A stretch of DNA of 64,000 nt, taken from contig OZ038379.1 of the NCBI GenBank assembly GCA_964036045.1, forward strand, positions 79,897,429 through 79,961,428, read 5' to 3'. Source of the stretch: Eutreptiella sp. 'Long Island Sound 2002' (lineage: Eukaryota; Euglenozoa; Euglenophyceae; Eutreptiales; Eutreptiaceae). Shown in pieces: positions 32,376 to 43,404 of this stretch (the stretch's first letter is position 1; the number at the start of each line of letters is the position of its first letter). The notes below the pieces were generated by a model, which saw nothing but the letters and a program-made list of their open reading frames with translations, made no database searches and was not told the DNA's origin. The position numbers and the translations under genes are program-made.

Positions 32376-33304
32376 ATGCGCTTCAAACCAACACGCATCT
32401 TTTGCTCAGCACATGTTGCATTTGCATGCTTCAATGTTAGGATTTGTTTTGCTCTTGCAATGCCCGACATTGAAATGGAACTCAAATTTGACCATGCGGC
32501 CGCTGTCCGTGCATCCTGGAGTGCTCAAAGGTGCAAATGCAGCGGTCATTATGACAGACGGTATTGTGCATCAAAGAGCAATTACAGATGCTTACAACGC
32601 ATGTGTCGAGAGAAGGAGGACAAGTGTTACAAATCTTGGGCAATTATCCCCGGTAGTTGCATTTGCGCCGATGATGGTTTGCCACGATGCGATTGCAGAG
32701 ATGTGCCACAGGAGAATGTTACAAGCAACACAAAAAATGCTGGTTGGTCTTTCTGGGCCCGTTTTTTTCTCTTGGTTGACGCAAATATTACATTGATGCC
32801 GGTGAGGACGCCCACAAAGACGAATAAAAGGAAAGCATCCGTGCGAGCCTCGGGTAGCCCTGCAGTAACAGAAAATGGTAAGGTGACCAAGAAGCTGATG
32901 CTAACACCGAAGAACAAATTGTCTGATTCTATAAGTGCGACCGCTGGAGAGACGTACATAAATAGCATGATTGGCGCATGCAGCGATGTCCATGGCAGCC
33001 AAGCGTTTGAAACCCCCGCATTGGTTGCTGCAGTGAAAGCCGAAGCTTTAGTCAAAATGAAGACGGAGCTGAGAAATTAATTTGACAAATGCAAGCCTAC
33101 CAATCACCACAACATTGCGCGTTGATTTTACTATACGTCTTTCGACGATCAAAAGATTGATGATGATGTATCAGATGCCGACTGCCATTCCTTCCTCGAT
33201 TCATTGGTCGAGAAACCCGAGAATGACATTTCATATGTTTTGGTGGAACTTCCATCACCCAAATGCACCATCAAGGATGTAATACGCGATCATACGCGGA
33301 CTTA
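32376..33304 (+). pseudogene. Uncharacterised broken ORF
   Basis: One frame stays open from 32376 to TAA 33078-33080 (234 codons), reads on to a TGA near 33122, and then to TAA near 33302. It contains a Cys-rich part (QRCKCSGHYDRRYCASKSNY, then a CICADDGLPRCDCRD stretch), a Lys-rich spacer and an acidic tail (FLDSLVEKPENDISYVLVEL). The two stops in an otherwise continuous frame suggest a decayed gene, perhaps of a mobile element next to the Helitron. No family is recognised. Confidence 0.3.
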
Positions 33305-33947
33305 AGTAAGTTGCTAGAAAAAGCAGGAGATGTGTCCTCTATGAGCATTGATGAGACAGAGGGAGCGAGTGTGGTCATTCGTCAACCCTTTGGACGTCAT
33401 CAAATTTCTTATCAAGGTTCCTAGCAGTGGTGATTGCTCTCCAAAAGCCTCTGGCTTCCAAATGCCGTCGGATTTTGAGGGATTTGGTACCCATTTTGCG
33501 GGGAGTAAGTGAATGGTGTATTTTGGAGAAAGCACGTTGATGTATTTGGTGACTCCAAGATCTATGCGGATGTCGTGCAGAGCTGCAAGACGGCGAACTC
33601 CGAATCTTAAGCCTACACCGCTTCGTGTCTTTGCTAGCAAACCAGACATGATGTGTGATACTTCACATGCCCCTTTGGCCATATTGCATCTTCCACTATG
33701 TGTACTTAGATGCCTGCATTGGTGAAGTGGCTTTACCCCTGCTTAGAGCCTGCTCCGTTGACAACTACTTTTAACCTCGTTGCATTGTTAATGAGGGTTG
33801 ATGTATGTGTACGTGCTGTGGCTGACGCCATGATGTACACTGTGACAATTGTGTGCATTACTTTATGCATGTTGGCCTTACATACTATGCCGTTCACTCT
33901 CTCTTGGTTAGTCCCGATGTCGTCAACCTTGCCAAAGGCGGATTGGG

Positions 33948-34583
33948 GTGAAGTATATTCGTTTGTTCGACGTTACACCAAATATTGGCACGCCTTTAGG
34001 CGATGGGAAACTGCAACCCAACAAGATCAGAATGGAGATGTTTACAACGGGACAAGGGATGACGAACATGCATGGCGTGAGTCGTTGGAAGCCATGGAGG
34101 AGTACCATTTCAGCAATGCAGCTAGCACTACTTAATCGCAAAAAACCATTACCTTGCCATGTGTTTGCCAAAGCTCAGGCGGTGAATCACCTGAAACATC
34201 CCGCGAGGACACTGCCGATGCTAACACGGATCCTTTTTGACATATGTAACCGTTCCGCGGCCCAAGGAATGGGCAATGCAATGGTACAAACCGCAAAACC
34301 TCTGAAGAACCTCAAGCTTGGCGCAAAAGTTGGCTTTCGTCGAAAGTTCGCATTGAAGCCACGAATAGATCGGGGCGGTAAAGTGAAAGATCGCAAGGAA
34401 CGACATTGGCAGCAGTTCTTGACACAAGTAATGGGACCAATGCGTGATTTGATATTTGTAACTTCACATGCGGGGACACCTTCACTCCGAGTCTATCCAT
34501 CCCTTCTTTGTTCCAGCACTTTGCCGTGTTTGTGCGGCGCTTCTCTATCATCAACATGCATGTTGAGCGCCGTTGATATATAA
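33948..34583 (+). CDS. Uncharacterised ORF, doubtful
   Basis: An open frame of 211 codons in AT-rich DNA, basic in its second half (KPLKNLKLGAKVGFRRKF). It has no recognised motif, and overlapping minus-strand frames are also open for 60-100 codons. It could be chance or a remnant. Listed only because it is the longest frame between 33.3 and 36.1 kb. Confidence 0.15.
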   Translation: MKYIRLFDVTPNIGTPLGDGKLQPNKIRMEMFTTGQGMTNMHGVSRWKPWRSTISAMQLALLNRKKPLPCHVFAKAQAVNHLKHPARTLPMLTRILFDICNRSAAQGMGNAMVQTAKPLKNLKLGAKVGFRRKFALKPRIDRGGKVKDRKERHWQQFLTQVMGPMRDLIFVTSHAGTPSLRVYPSLLCSSTLPCLCGASLSSTCMLSAVDI

Positions 34584-36160
34584 GTACCGCCATGTGCGGC
34601 AGTCGGTTCAAAGTAGTATACCGTTCGAGTCAGCACAGCCCTTTATCACCATGAGTGCATAGCTTCAATAAGGTTTTTGCTCCTTTCTTTGGCCTCGTGC
34701 ATGCAATGTACATGCAAAACGAAACAAATTTGTCGAGGCAAAGGAAGTGTTTGCATGGTGGATATGTTCATCAATTTGTTGAACTCCTTGTCGCTTGAAA
34801 GACTCCTATGATTCGGACTTTCCTATCCAGCAACCGCCGTAATCATTCACACCCTATCTTTGCTTTGTTGTGTCACATTGTGCATCTGTGAAGCCCTGTG
34901 TTCCTATCCCTGTGTTTTCATCCAAATGTTGGCAACAAAGGGTCTCTGGCACAACATGACTCCATCAGTTAGAATGGATAACACGTACTCCGAGCCTCTA
35001 CCCATGCCTTGCCCGGACGCCTAATACCGGTTGTGAAGCCTTGCTAATTCCACACCCCAGAGTCCGCGTGGCCACGTTCAAACTGGGTGTATGATTGTTG
35101 ACATTAGCATGGCACTGACAAGGAATGTACAGAGTTCCAATGCAGATTTGCAAACGTATAATCACAAAGCCGTATGCTATGCTGAAAAGGCTACGCCAAT
35201 GAGTCTCCACGTTACCTTCATTCATTTAGAAGGGGCGAGTGTCAAACACTGAAATCCATTGTGATGCACTCCTGACTCCGGTGCTGGTCACCGCGATGGG
35301 GTGTCAAAGGTTCCGACCTGGCCTCATCCTGACAAAAGCCCACAGGGCATGCAACACAGAGCAATGTGCTTCTCATTCTCCCCCCTTGGCGCTACGCCTT
35401 GGGGGACACCGCCAGTCTTTAGGGCTTCTGGCACGTCTCGAGCAAGCATGGACCTCGTGACAGAATGTGATGTAATGGTCGTATCTGCGTTTCATGACAA
35501 TGCATGCTTGGACTTTGTCCTTATGTTGTCCCCAATGCATTTGTTTCTTCGACTATCGTTTTCTGCTCCGTCCGCAGCTATGTAGGTGTTATGTTACCTA
35601 TTTTGAGGGATGACGAAGTAAGTGTGGCCAGTGGTTTTGTGCGGCAGAATCCACGTCACCAACAAATATCCAATCATTGGGTTTGTACTATGCAAAGAAA
35701 GGATGCAGGCCAGGTTTTTTTTTTACGGTTGGGGATGATCGTGAATGGTCACAGTTCATGAGAGCAATGCAAGGTTCAGGACGAGCACATTCAGCTGGAT
35801 CCTCCAGTCCTGTTGCACGCGATGAGAACCATACCGCAAGTGAGACCTACTCCTATCAGCAACCGCAGGCTAATGAAGAAGGCAAGCCACCAATTCAACC
35901 TGGTCAATGCCTTGTGCCACAAATACAAACAAGTGCAGCATTGTCTGCTTCTGCCACTACCAATAAATTGCTTGATAGGCTGCAAGCCATTTCAGAATTG
36001 TAGTCACTTATTATGCGACAAGAATCTGCTTTGCCCTCTCCCCATTTTCGATCTCTTCATCACTTCCACAACAAGTCCCAACGCCGCCTTTATCGACCTC
36101 CCAAAGCAATTCACCGTCTTCCCTCACAACAAACATGGCCTATTTCCTGGCTACGTGACA
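34584..36160. other. No gene recognised
   Basis: Short ORFs without motifs. A Gln/Ser/Ala-rich frame at 35677-36003 could be a decayed exon upstream of the Helitron Rep but nothing supports this directly. Confidence 0.3.
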
Positions 36161-36167
36161 ACCAGGT

Positions 36168-37735
36168 ATGGAGTTATGTGGAGACCCCTGTAAAAGGATT
36201 TTTCCAACCCCACCAATCCCATCACCTCTTGCTCAACCAACGCAACTTGTGCAAGGCAATTCTAATCTACGTAATGATGCAAGGTACATTCGTCGAAGAG
36301 AAGGGCATGCTGAGAACCGTGTGCAAACAGAAAAGAGGAGAAGGGAGACGTATGCCGCATCTGCAAAAAAAATGAATGAAAAAAGAAGATGAGATTAGAA
36401 TCATTTTGGGGACGATTTGCATGCAAAACGACAAAGATACCATGCAGCAAGAGCTAGATCACGTCAGATTTTTCACACCTTTCCTGATGACGAACTTTCG
36501 CACATTGAAAAGCATTTAGCTGGCGCCATGAACGTTGTTTGTCCCCACTACCATGCTCTGCGCTGACGGAATGAGTCCTCATCAATGTGCTGCCCGGATG
36601 GAAGAGTAAAACTACCAAATCTTTAGGAACCTCCAGAGCCGTTGAAGCGTCTTCTAACAGAGGAATCATCACGTGCAGGTCATTTTCGCCAAAACATCCG
36701 CAAATACAACTCTGCATTAACAATGGCATCAATGGAAGCTAATGTCTACATGCGGTTCAGTCATGGTCGAATGGCAGATGGTCCACATCGATTCCCTGCA
36801 TCATGATATTTGTACCATCCTGCTGGGCCGCTCATGCCCAGAGAAGGGTACACCCCAAGGTTCGCTCAGGTGTGGCTTTTTGAAACTGAAGATCAACACC
36901 GACGTTGCAAAGGATCTGCCCTTGCCCTGTCCCTTCGACCCAAAATTCTGCATCGACTCGAGGCAATGTTGATCACGCACAATGTCTATGCTCAGGTGTT
37001 TCAACACGCTGCTGTCCGGATGTAACATTTTTGCTTCGTCGTCGTTCAAAATTATATCCTCAAACGTACAACGCCCCCCGTGTCAGTGAGATTGGAGCAT
37101 TTATTGCTGGTTTCGCATATTGCAATGCGCCACATGCAATCAACGTTCACATGCACCGTGGAGGGGTCAAACAAGTTACGGACATGAACTCTGTGTACGA
37201 CCCGCTGCACTTCCTCTTATTCTTTCCTCTGCGAGAGCAAGGATAAATACCTGAGATTCAACTAAATTCTATTCGCCATGCACAGCGAGCGGCCCCCGTT
37301 CATGACATTCCAGCTGATGTGCCTCAACGCACAATGCGTAGTACTGTCACTGCCAAATACCCCGCTGCATTGTACATCATGCAAAGACTGTCGCAACAGA
37401 GGGGTAATTATCTACAAATATGTCATCAGCTTAATGAAGCGTATATCGTGGATCAAAATTGCAAAGTCGACAGAGGATGCCAAAGCTGCATCCATAGGAA
37501 AAAGAGTACTCGGTGGCTGCCCCCGCGCGCTCCATGCTCTCTATCAAGACGGCATAGCCATTACCCGTAAAACAGGGAAGGCCAACCTTTTAATCACCAT
37601 CATTAGGAATCCTCCTTGGCGCAAAGTAGTTCTTGCTTTGCTTCCGGGTGGAAGGGCCATCTATTAGCCCGATCTCGTCACTCGACTTTTCAAGCTCTAA
37701 TTGCAATCTCTATTGGACGATCTCACATAGGATTT
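36168..37735 (+). pseudogene. Helitron Rep, N-terminal half
   Basis: Basic leader YIRRREGHAENRVQTEKRRR (about 36285-36345). A Cys motif follows: NVVCPHYHALR, TGA, RNESSSMCCPDGRVKLP (36529-36621). Then FRQNIRKYNSALTMASM, MADGPHRFPA, YHPAGPLMPREGYTPRFAQV (36811-36870), INVHMHRGGVKQVTDMNSVY with DPLHFLLFFP (37140-37230), and GKRVLGGCPRALHALYQDGI with LLITIIRNPPW (37501-37620), then PDLVTRLFKL and SLLDDLT to about 37734. All are standard landmarks of Helitron Rep in the right order. Stops and frame changes occur throughout, and the text stops where the TIR of the inserted element begins. Confidence 0.85.
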
Positions 37736-37762
37736 TATGACGTCCAAAAATCCCAAAACCTG
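37724..37762 (+). repeat. Left TIR of the 4.1-kb transposon
   Basis: Begins CACATAGGATTTTATGACG and contains TCCCAAAA; about 29 of 35 aligned positions match the right TIR. Confidence 0.85.
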
Positions 37763-37779
37763 CAGCATCAAAAAAACCA

Positions 37780-38530
37780 CCCTTTTAAGTAATTCAGCAT
37801 ATTGTAAACTGTGTTTGAAGGCTCTGTGTGTCCATATAACATCTTTTTTTGCATCCAGCACCCTCAAAATAGGGGGGGGGTCTTCAACTGCTTATCTGAG
37901 GCCGAAAGACTCATTTTTTGACCAAAAAACGGGCATTTTTGGCCATTTTTTCCATGAAAAATGGCGAATTTTGGTGCATGAGCATTCTGCAAACTGTGTT
38001 TTCGTGACCTATATGCCTCCAAAACCTGCTTTTTCGCATCCAGCACCCTCAAAATAGGGGGGGTGTCTTCAACTGTTTTTCTGAAGCCAAAAAACTCAAT
38101 TTTTGACCAAAAAACGGCCATTTTTGCCCATTTTTACATGAAAAATGGCAAGTTTTGGTGCATACGGATGCTGTAGATGTTACTTTCGTGAACTATATGC
38201 CTCAACAACCCGTTTCTTCGCATCCAGCACCCTCAAAATAGGGAGGGGGATCTTCAACTGCTTATCTGAGGCCAAAAAAACTCAATTTTTGACCAAAAAA
38301 GGCCATTCTTGGCCATTTTTTCATGAAAAATGGCAAATTTTGGTGCATACGGATTCTGTAAATGGAGTTTTCGTGATCTGTGTGCCTCTACAACCTGCTC
38401 TTTCGGAACCAGCACCCTCAAAATAGGGGGGGGGGTCTTCAACTGCTTGTCTGAAGCCAAAAACCTCAATTTTTGACCAAAAAAAGGCCATTTTTGGCTG
38501 ATTTTTCATGAAAAATGGCAAATTTTGGTG
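37780..38530. repeat. 185-bp tandem array, about four units
   Basis: CACCCTCAAAATAGG starts at 37859, 38044, 38228 and 38413, giving periods of 185, 184 and 185 bp. Each unit also has a GACCAAAAA block, a CATGAAAAATGGC block and TTTTGGTGCAT. Each holds a G run after AAAATA, as in the MITE. Confidence 0.95.
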
Positions 38531-38559
38531 CATACGCAGACGTCTTCCTTGTGGAGAAG

Positions 38560-39285
38560 GGGACCACCTTGAGAAAAACAGAACCTGCATCCATCCCTGT
38601 GTGTACTCTGGTCCGCACATGTTGACTGATCATTTGACAACATTTGGAAAGAGCAACCACTTGAGCATGAAATTCTGGGCCAAATTGTGCACTCACTGAG
38701 CAGTGCCTGAGAAGACCTCCCCCAGGCTAAACCACTGGTCTTTGTGCACTGAAAAATGCTTGCGAACAAAGTCTGAGCAATGAATCCTAAATTTCGAGAC
38801 TGACCGGGCACCCTGGTCCGCCCATGTTGACCAAGCATCTGAACACATTTGGGATGCGCAAAGGGCAAATTGTGCATCCTCTGAGTAGTGCCTGAGAACA
38901 ACCTCTCCCAGGCAATCCACTTGTCTGTCTGCACTGTCTGCACTGAGTAATGCTTCTGAACAAGGTCTGAGCGAGGAATGCTTCTGGAATACAATGCAGG
39001 TACAATGCAGGAACGGATGTGCACTGCCGAAGAAATGAGCAGAGAAAATTGGCATGATCACTTCTGCTGTCAAACAGTGCAGCAATGCACGGGCAGGTGG
39101 GACGATGCACTACATATATTCTGCCAGGCAAAACCACTCGTCAAGGAAACTGAAATTTGGGACTGACTGGACAGACTGCCAAAGCTGCAGAAAATGACCA
39201 TACAATGCAGGAACAGATGTGTTGGGATGCTGCAGCTGGGAACCACAATGCACTGCAAAAGAAATGAGCAGAAAAAATGTGGCCG
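38560..39285. repeat. Degenerate tandem repeat of about 185-205 bp
   Basis: GTCCGC-CATGTTGAC occurs at 38611 and 38816, GCCTGAGAA at 38705 and 38890, and CAATGCAGGAAC-GATGTG at about 39002 and 39205. Units are diverged and mixed in length. Confidence 0.75.
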
Positions 39286-39289
39286 GATC

Positions 39290-40426
39290 CATGTGAGATC
39301 CATTCCATGAAGACCCATGTTGATTACCACGTCTTTCACACAATGAGAGACATCATACCCGACGTCTAGTGGGCTTTCGAAGAGATCCAAGAAGGATCGT
39401 AGCGGGTTGTCATAGTACCCTAAGGATCGCTCCGCTTGTGTATCGAAGCCATATCGCTTCCAATCATCTCGGGACACCGGACACGCAATACATGCATTTT
39501 GGTGACCCGGTGCTTCAGCTGCAAGCACGGATCCCAGGCAACCCCAGTCAGGGTAGTGGACCAAGCGATAGCGATGGCCATCTAGGTGCCCATCTCGTGC
39601 ATCTTTGAGAACCTCAATTAGTCCCAGACGGTCAATACGCATCCGTAGCTGATTGGGGTTCTCCTTGCCAATGTATTGACCAACACGAAGAATGGAATCT
39701 AGCTGATGTGGTCGTCGGGTTGTGGGTAGTGTCAAGCAGATACTAACACAACCGTGGGGGACATACGCATCAACGTTTGCACCATCAATGAAAACCCCAA
39801 GATAACGGGGGTAATCACCCGGCAAGTGCAAATTGTCGCGGCTGGCCAATTGCAGAAACAAGTGTTACAGCACGCCATACATCAAGGCGGGCCATCCGTC
39901 TTGATACGTGAACACCCCCAACATTCCTAAGCAATGCCGCCTTCAAGTCCGTCACTCTACTACGGTAGGCACCAACCTTTTTTTCACGACAAATGTCTAT
40001 GAACTTTGCCCATGTGACCTTTGTCCGCACCATTGAAACGAGGTTCTCAACAATGCTCTCGGGGTCAGGATCCCGAGGTGCCCGTAGGCGTGCCATCAAT
40101 GGTTTCGTAGGACATTGCCTAAGCCGGCTCTTTCGGTTGCCATCCAACGCGCGCTGCAATGCACGGTTTTTGCTTTGCAAGTTCTTCTTTGATTTCTCCG
40201 ATAGCTTGTGCCATGGAAGAGGAGGTCGGCTAATTCCACTGAGTGCGTGTTGTGTGTGTTGTGTGTTGTGTGCATGATATTTCATCTTCCCATAACGAGA
40301 CACATGACATGGGCAACAATCCGATTTGAAACCGCATGAGATATCAACATGACATGAGTGCGATGTGGGCAATGAAGCAATGGCAGCGCAAACACAAAGC
40401 CAGGCAATGTTCTCAAACTGCCTCAA
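39290..40426 (-). pseudogene. Transposase-like gene of the 4.1-kb TIR element
   Basis: The minus strand has two overlapping frames: 40426-39815 (203 codons) then 39861-39070, so a frameshift lies at about 39815-39861. The first part has Cys/His residues (CGFKSDCCPCHVSRYG) and a basic helical region (KLSEKSKKNLQSKNRALQRA). The second reads LGVFIDGANVDAYVPHGCVS, LRVGQYIGKENPNQLRMRID, VHYPDWGCLGSVLAAEAPGH, then NACIACPV and DVGYDVSHCVKDVVIN. A D ... D followed by C-x2-C is the layout of several RNase H-fold transposase-like ORFs with a zinc knuckle insertion. That parallel is inference; no superfamily is assigned. Codons past about 39285 run into repeats and are probably not part of the gene. 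Confidence 0.5.
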
Positions 40427-40444
40427 TTATGTCAATTATTATGG

Positions 40445-41565
40445 GTTGGAAATGTGGCTGGTTTGAGGCAATTTTAGCACCCTCCGATCATTTGTCTTGA
40501 GCAAAGGGCTTTTGGGGTCATAATTTGTGGTGCACCAGGCCCGAACCAACCTTAGGGATGAGGTTCAACAACTTGAAATCTCATGACATCTCCTCTAAAT
40601 CTACCTATACTGGAATTACGCGTTAAAAAGGGCAAATATGGCTGTTTGGAGGCAATTTTGGCACCCACCGTTCGTTGATCATGAGCCAAGAGCATTTAGG
40701 GTCACATATGGTGGTTTGCCAAGGCCGAACTAACCTTAAGAAAGAGATTGAGCAATTTGAAATCTCATAATACCTCCCCTAAATCTACTTATACGAGAAT
40801 TACACGTTACATACTGCAGATATGGCTGTTTTGAGGCAATTTTGGCTCCCGCCATTCATTTATCTTGAGCCAAGAGCATTTAGGGTCACAAATGGTGGTT
40901 TGCCAAGGCCCAACTAACCTTCGGAACAAGGTTGAGTACTTTGAAATCTCATGACACTTCCCCTAAATCTACTTGTACTAGAATTAGACGTAAACAAGGG
41001 CAAATATGGCTGTTTTGAGGCAATTTTGGCACCCACCGTTCATATATCTTGATGCAAGAGCATGTAGGGTCACATATCGTGTTTTGCCAAGGCCAAACTA
41101 ACCTTAGCGACAAGCGTGAGCAATTTGAAATCTCATGATACCTCCCCTAAATCTACTTATGCGAGAATTAGACGTCAAAAAAGGAAAATATGGCTGTTTT
41201 GAGGCAATTTTGGCACCCGCCGTTGATACATCTTGATTCAAGAGCATGTAGGGTCACATATGGTGTTTTGCCAAGGCCAAACTAACCTTAGCAACAAGGG
41301 TGAGCAATTTGAAATCTCATGATACCTCCTCTAAATCTACTTATGCGAGATTTACAAGTTAAAAAGGGCAAATATGGCTGTTTTGGGGCATTTTTGGCAC
41401 CCGCCACTCAATTATTATGATGCACCACCATTTAGGGTCAAATATTGTGGTTTGCTAAGGCCAAACTAACCTTAGGGAGAACCTTGACCCATTTGAAATC
41501 TCATGAGACCTCCCCGAAATCCACTTATGCCACTTTCTTCGTGAAAAAGTGCCAAAGAAGGCCCG
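40445..41565. repeat. 184-bp tandem array, about six units
   Basis: TATGGCTGTTTTGAGGCAAT (first copy TGTGGCTGG...) starts near 40453, 40637, 40821, 41005, 41189 and 41373, a steady 184-bp period. Each unit also has AGAGCATTTAGGGTCA, GGTTTGCCAAGGCC, CAATTTGAAATCTCATGA and CCCCTAAATCTACTTAT. It is not the same sequence as the 185-bp array. Confidence 0.95.
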
Positions 41566-41776
41566 AAAAGGCGGTATTTTGGAAATATCTCCCTGAAGGT
41601 TGATGGGATGACCGTCATTTGATCACAGCAGCAGGATATGATTGCGATTGGCGGATTGCGCTGCTTAAATCGGCTTTACTGCGCACAGAATTGGCACAAA
41701 TCTCGCAAAATGAGCCAAAAATGCTTGCGGCGGCGGAAAAATCGCGACCGCGGCGGTTTCTGTGATAGTGCGGCAA

Positions 41777-41816
41777 CTGAATTTTGGGATCTGGCGACAT
41801 CGTAAAATCCTATGTG
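41777..41816 (-). repeat. Right TIR of the 4.1-kb transposon
   Basis: On the minus strand begins CACATAGGATTTTACGATG and ends TCCCAAAATTCAG, close to the 39-bp TIR of the MITE at 13480-14266. Confidence 0.85.
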
Positions 41817-43150
41817 CTTCTCAAAGAAGGCAGTCAGGTCGCACGGTTGCTCATATGTACGTTGTAGAATTTCAGAAAAGAGGCCTGCCGCATGCGCATA
41901 TTTTGATAATTCTTGCGGAGGGATACAGGCTGGTTTCCCCTATGAATTATGACTGCATAATATGTGCTGAGCTGCCGGATAAAGAAGGCGACCCCGAACT
42001 GTACGACATCATTGCCGAGTGCCATATGCATGGTCCATGCCGAGAGCTCAATCCTTCCGATTGCTGTATGAAGGATGGCAAATGCAAAGACAAGTATCCT
42101 AAGGAATTTTCGGACATTACTCGAGACAACGAGGATGGTTATCCAGTTTATCGCCGTCGCACAAATGGGCGCACCGTGAGATGTCTTGGCAATGTGTTGG
42201 ATCATCAATGGGTGTTTCCACATGTTTGTGCCTTGCCCAAGAGGTACGGTTGCCATATGAACGTGGAGTATTGTGCTTATATTGCGGCCATCAAATACTT
42301 GCAGGAATATATTGTACAATGGGTTTGACCGTGGAGATGCCGTTTTCCGCGATGAAGCTACCAATAAAATTATTGAATTCGTTCAAGGTCGTTACATTTT
42401 TACTTCCGAGGGTGTATGCCTACTAATGGGCTTGGACATGAGTGCGCAGTATCCGCCAGTTTTGTCCCTGCCCGTGCATCCAAAGAATCAACAGTATGTA
42501 CGATGGAATGACCAATAAAGCATTGTTGAAGTGGTCCCAGAAGGCCCACCGGAAACTCAGCTTACTGCTTGCTTCACTTCCAATGCCAAACCACAACATG
42601 CCTTTGGAAGGCATCTTCTCTACACCAATTATGCGGAACGTTTTACTTACCACGCCCAGTCCAAAGAATGGAAAGTCCGCGAAAGCATGCTCAACACGGT
42701 CATTGGCCACATGTATTTTGTTATGCCCAATGCGGGTGAGGTGTACTTCCTACGCCTCCTCCTTTACCCGTGTCCCAGGTTTGCAACCTCCTTTGAGCAC
42801 CTACGAACTGTAAATGGCCATTAATGTGAAACTTATCAACAAGTCAGTATTTGCCTTGGCCTTCTCTACAACCATGACAAGTGGAATGAATGTCTTTGGG
42901 AGGCCAAAGCATACCATAAGCCACCAAAATTGCGTCAGCTATTTTGTACCATATTGTAGTACAATTCACCAAAATGCCCTTATGTTTTGTGGCGAGCCCA
43001 TGATGACCATCTTATTGCCAATTTTGTGTACAAAGCAACCAAATCTGGCGATGGTAAACGTCTCCAAGATGGCCCATCTTTGGTACGTGCTGCGCTAACG
43101 GAGGTACAAAGAATATTCCAGTTACAAGGTTCATCGCGGCGAGCGCTTTC
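41817..43150 (+). pseudogene. Helitron Rep, C-terminal half with HUH and Tyr motifs
   Basis: Resumes with GRTVAHMYVVEFQKRGLPHA; LPHAHIL at about 41885-41905 is the HUH metal-binding motif. Then come HGPCRELN, CMKDGKCKDKYPKEF, RRRTNGRTVRCLGN, and YGCHMNVEYCAYIAAIKYLQ (42245-42304) with the paired tyrosines of KYLQEYI. Further frames carry NGFDRGDAVFRDEATNKIIE, GRYIFTSEGVCLLMG, LLYTNYAERFTYHAQSKEWK, GEVYFLRLLLYP, SFEHLRTVNGH and PKLRQLFCTIL. Catalytic residues appear kept, but frameshifts (near 42310, 42500 and 42830) make the copy inactive. Confidence 0.85.
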
Positions 43151-43152
43151 CT

Positions 43153-43404
43153 CCTATGCCGCATCCTGAACCCGCTGATGAACTTCACGATGAACGTTGC
43201 ACCCCCGATGATTTGGACATGGCCTATCTTCAAAACATGGTGCAACAGTTTGTGAGGCAGCAGTTTACTGTCAAGTTGGCATTTTGGCTAACCATTAACC
43301 GTGCTGAAGGACAATTGTTTTCTTGCAATGGTCTCCTCTTGGTGGATCCTGTTTTTGCCCATGGGCAATTGTATGTGGCGCTTTTCCAGGCATCATCTAG
43401 ATGA
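43153..43404 (+). pseudogene. Pif1-type helicase, C-terminal end of Helitron
   Basis: Reads LDMAYLQNMVQQFVRQQFTV, KLAFWLTINRAEGQLFSCNG and DPVFAHGQLYVALFQASSR, matching the 'FPVKLAFAMTINKAQGQTL ... PVFTHGQLYVALSRV' end of Pif1 helicases. Walker A and B and all earlier motifs are absent upstream, so an internal deletion joins the Rep end to the helicase end. Confidence 0.85.

Larger units (their letters stand above)
37724..41816. mobile_element. 4093-bp TIR DNA transposon with internal satellites and a minus-strand transposase-like gene
   Basis: The ends are imperfect inverted repeats: left 37724-37762 begins CACATAGGATTTTA, right 41777-41816 is its reverse complement with the same first 14 bases, and both carry TCCCAAAA about 27 bases in. 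Helitron Rep breaks exactly at these ends and resumes outside them. The interior has a 185-bp array (37855-38530), a related ~200-bp repeat block (38560-39285), a minus-strand gene (39290-40426) and a 184-bp array (40445-41565). Flanks are GATCT on the left and CTTCT on the right, so a short CT duplication is possible but unproven. The TIR is related to that of the 13480-14266 element. Confidence 0.85.

Noticed and set aside
40445-41565. Gene content in the stretch between the transposase-like gene and the right TIR
   Set aside because: It is entirely a 184-bp tandem array with stops in all frames.
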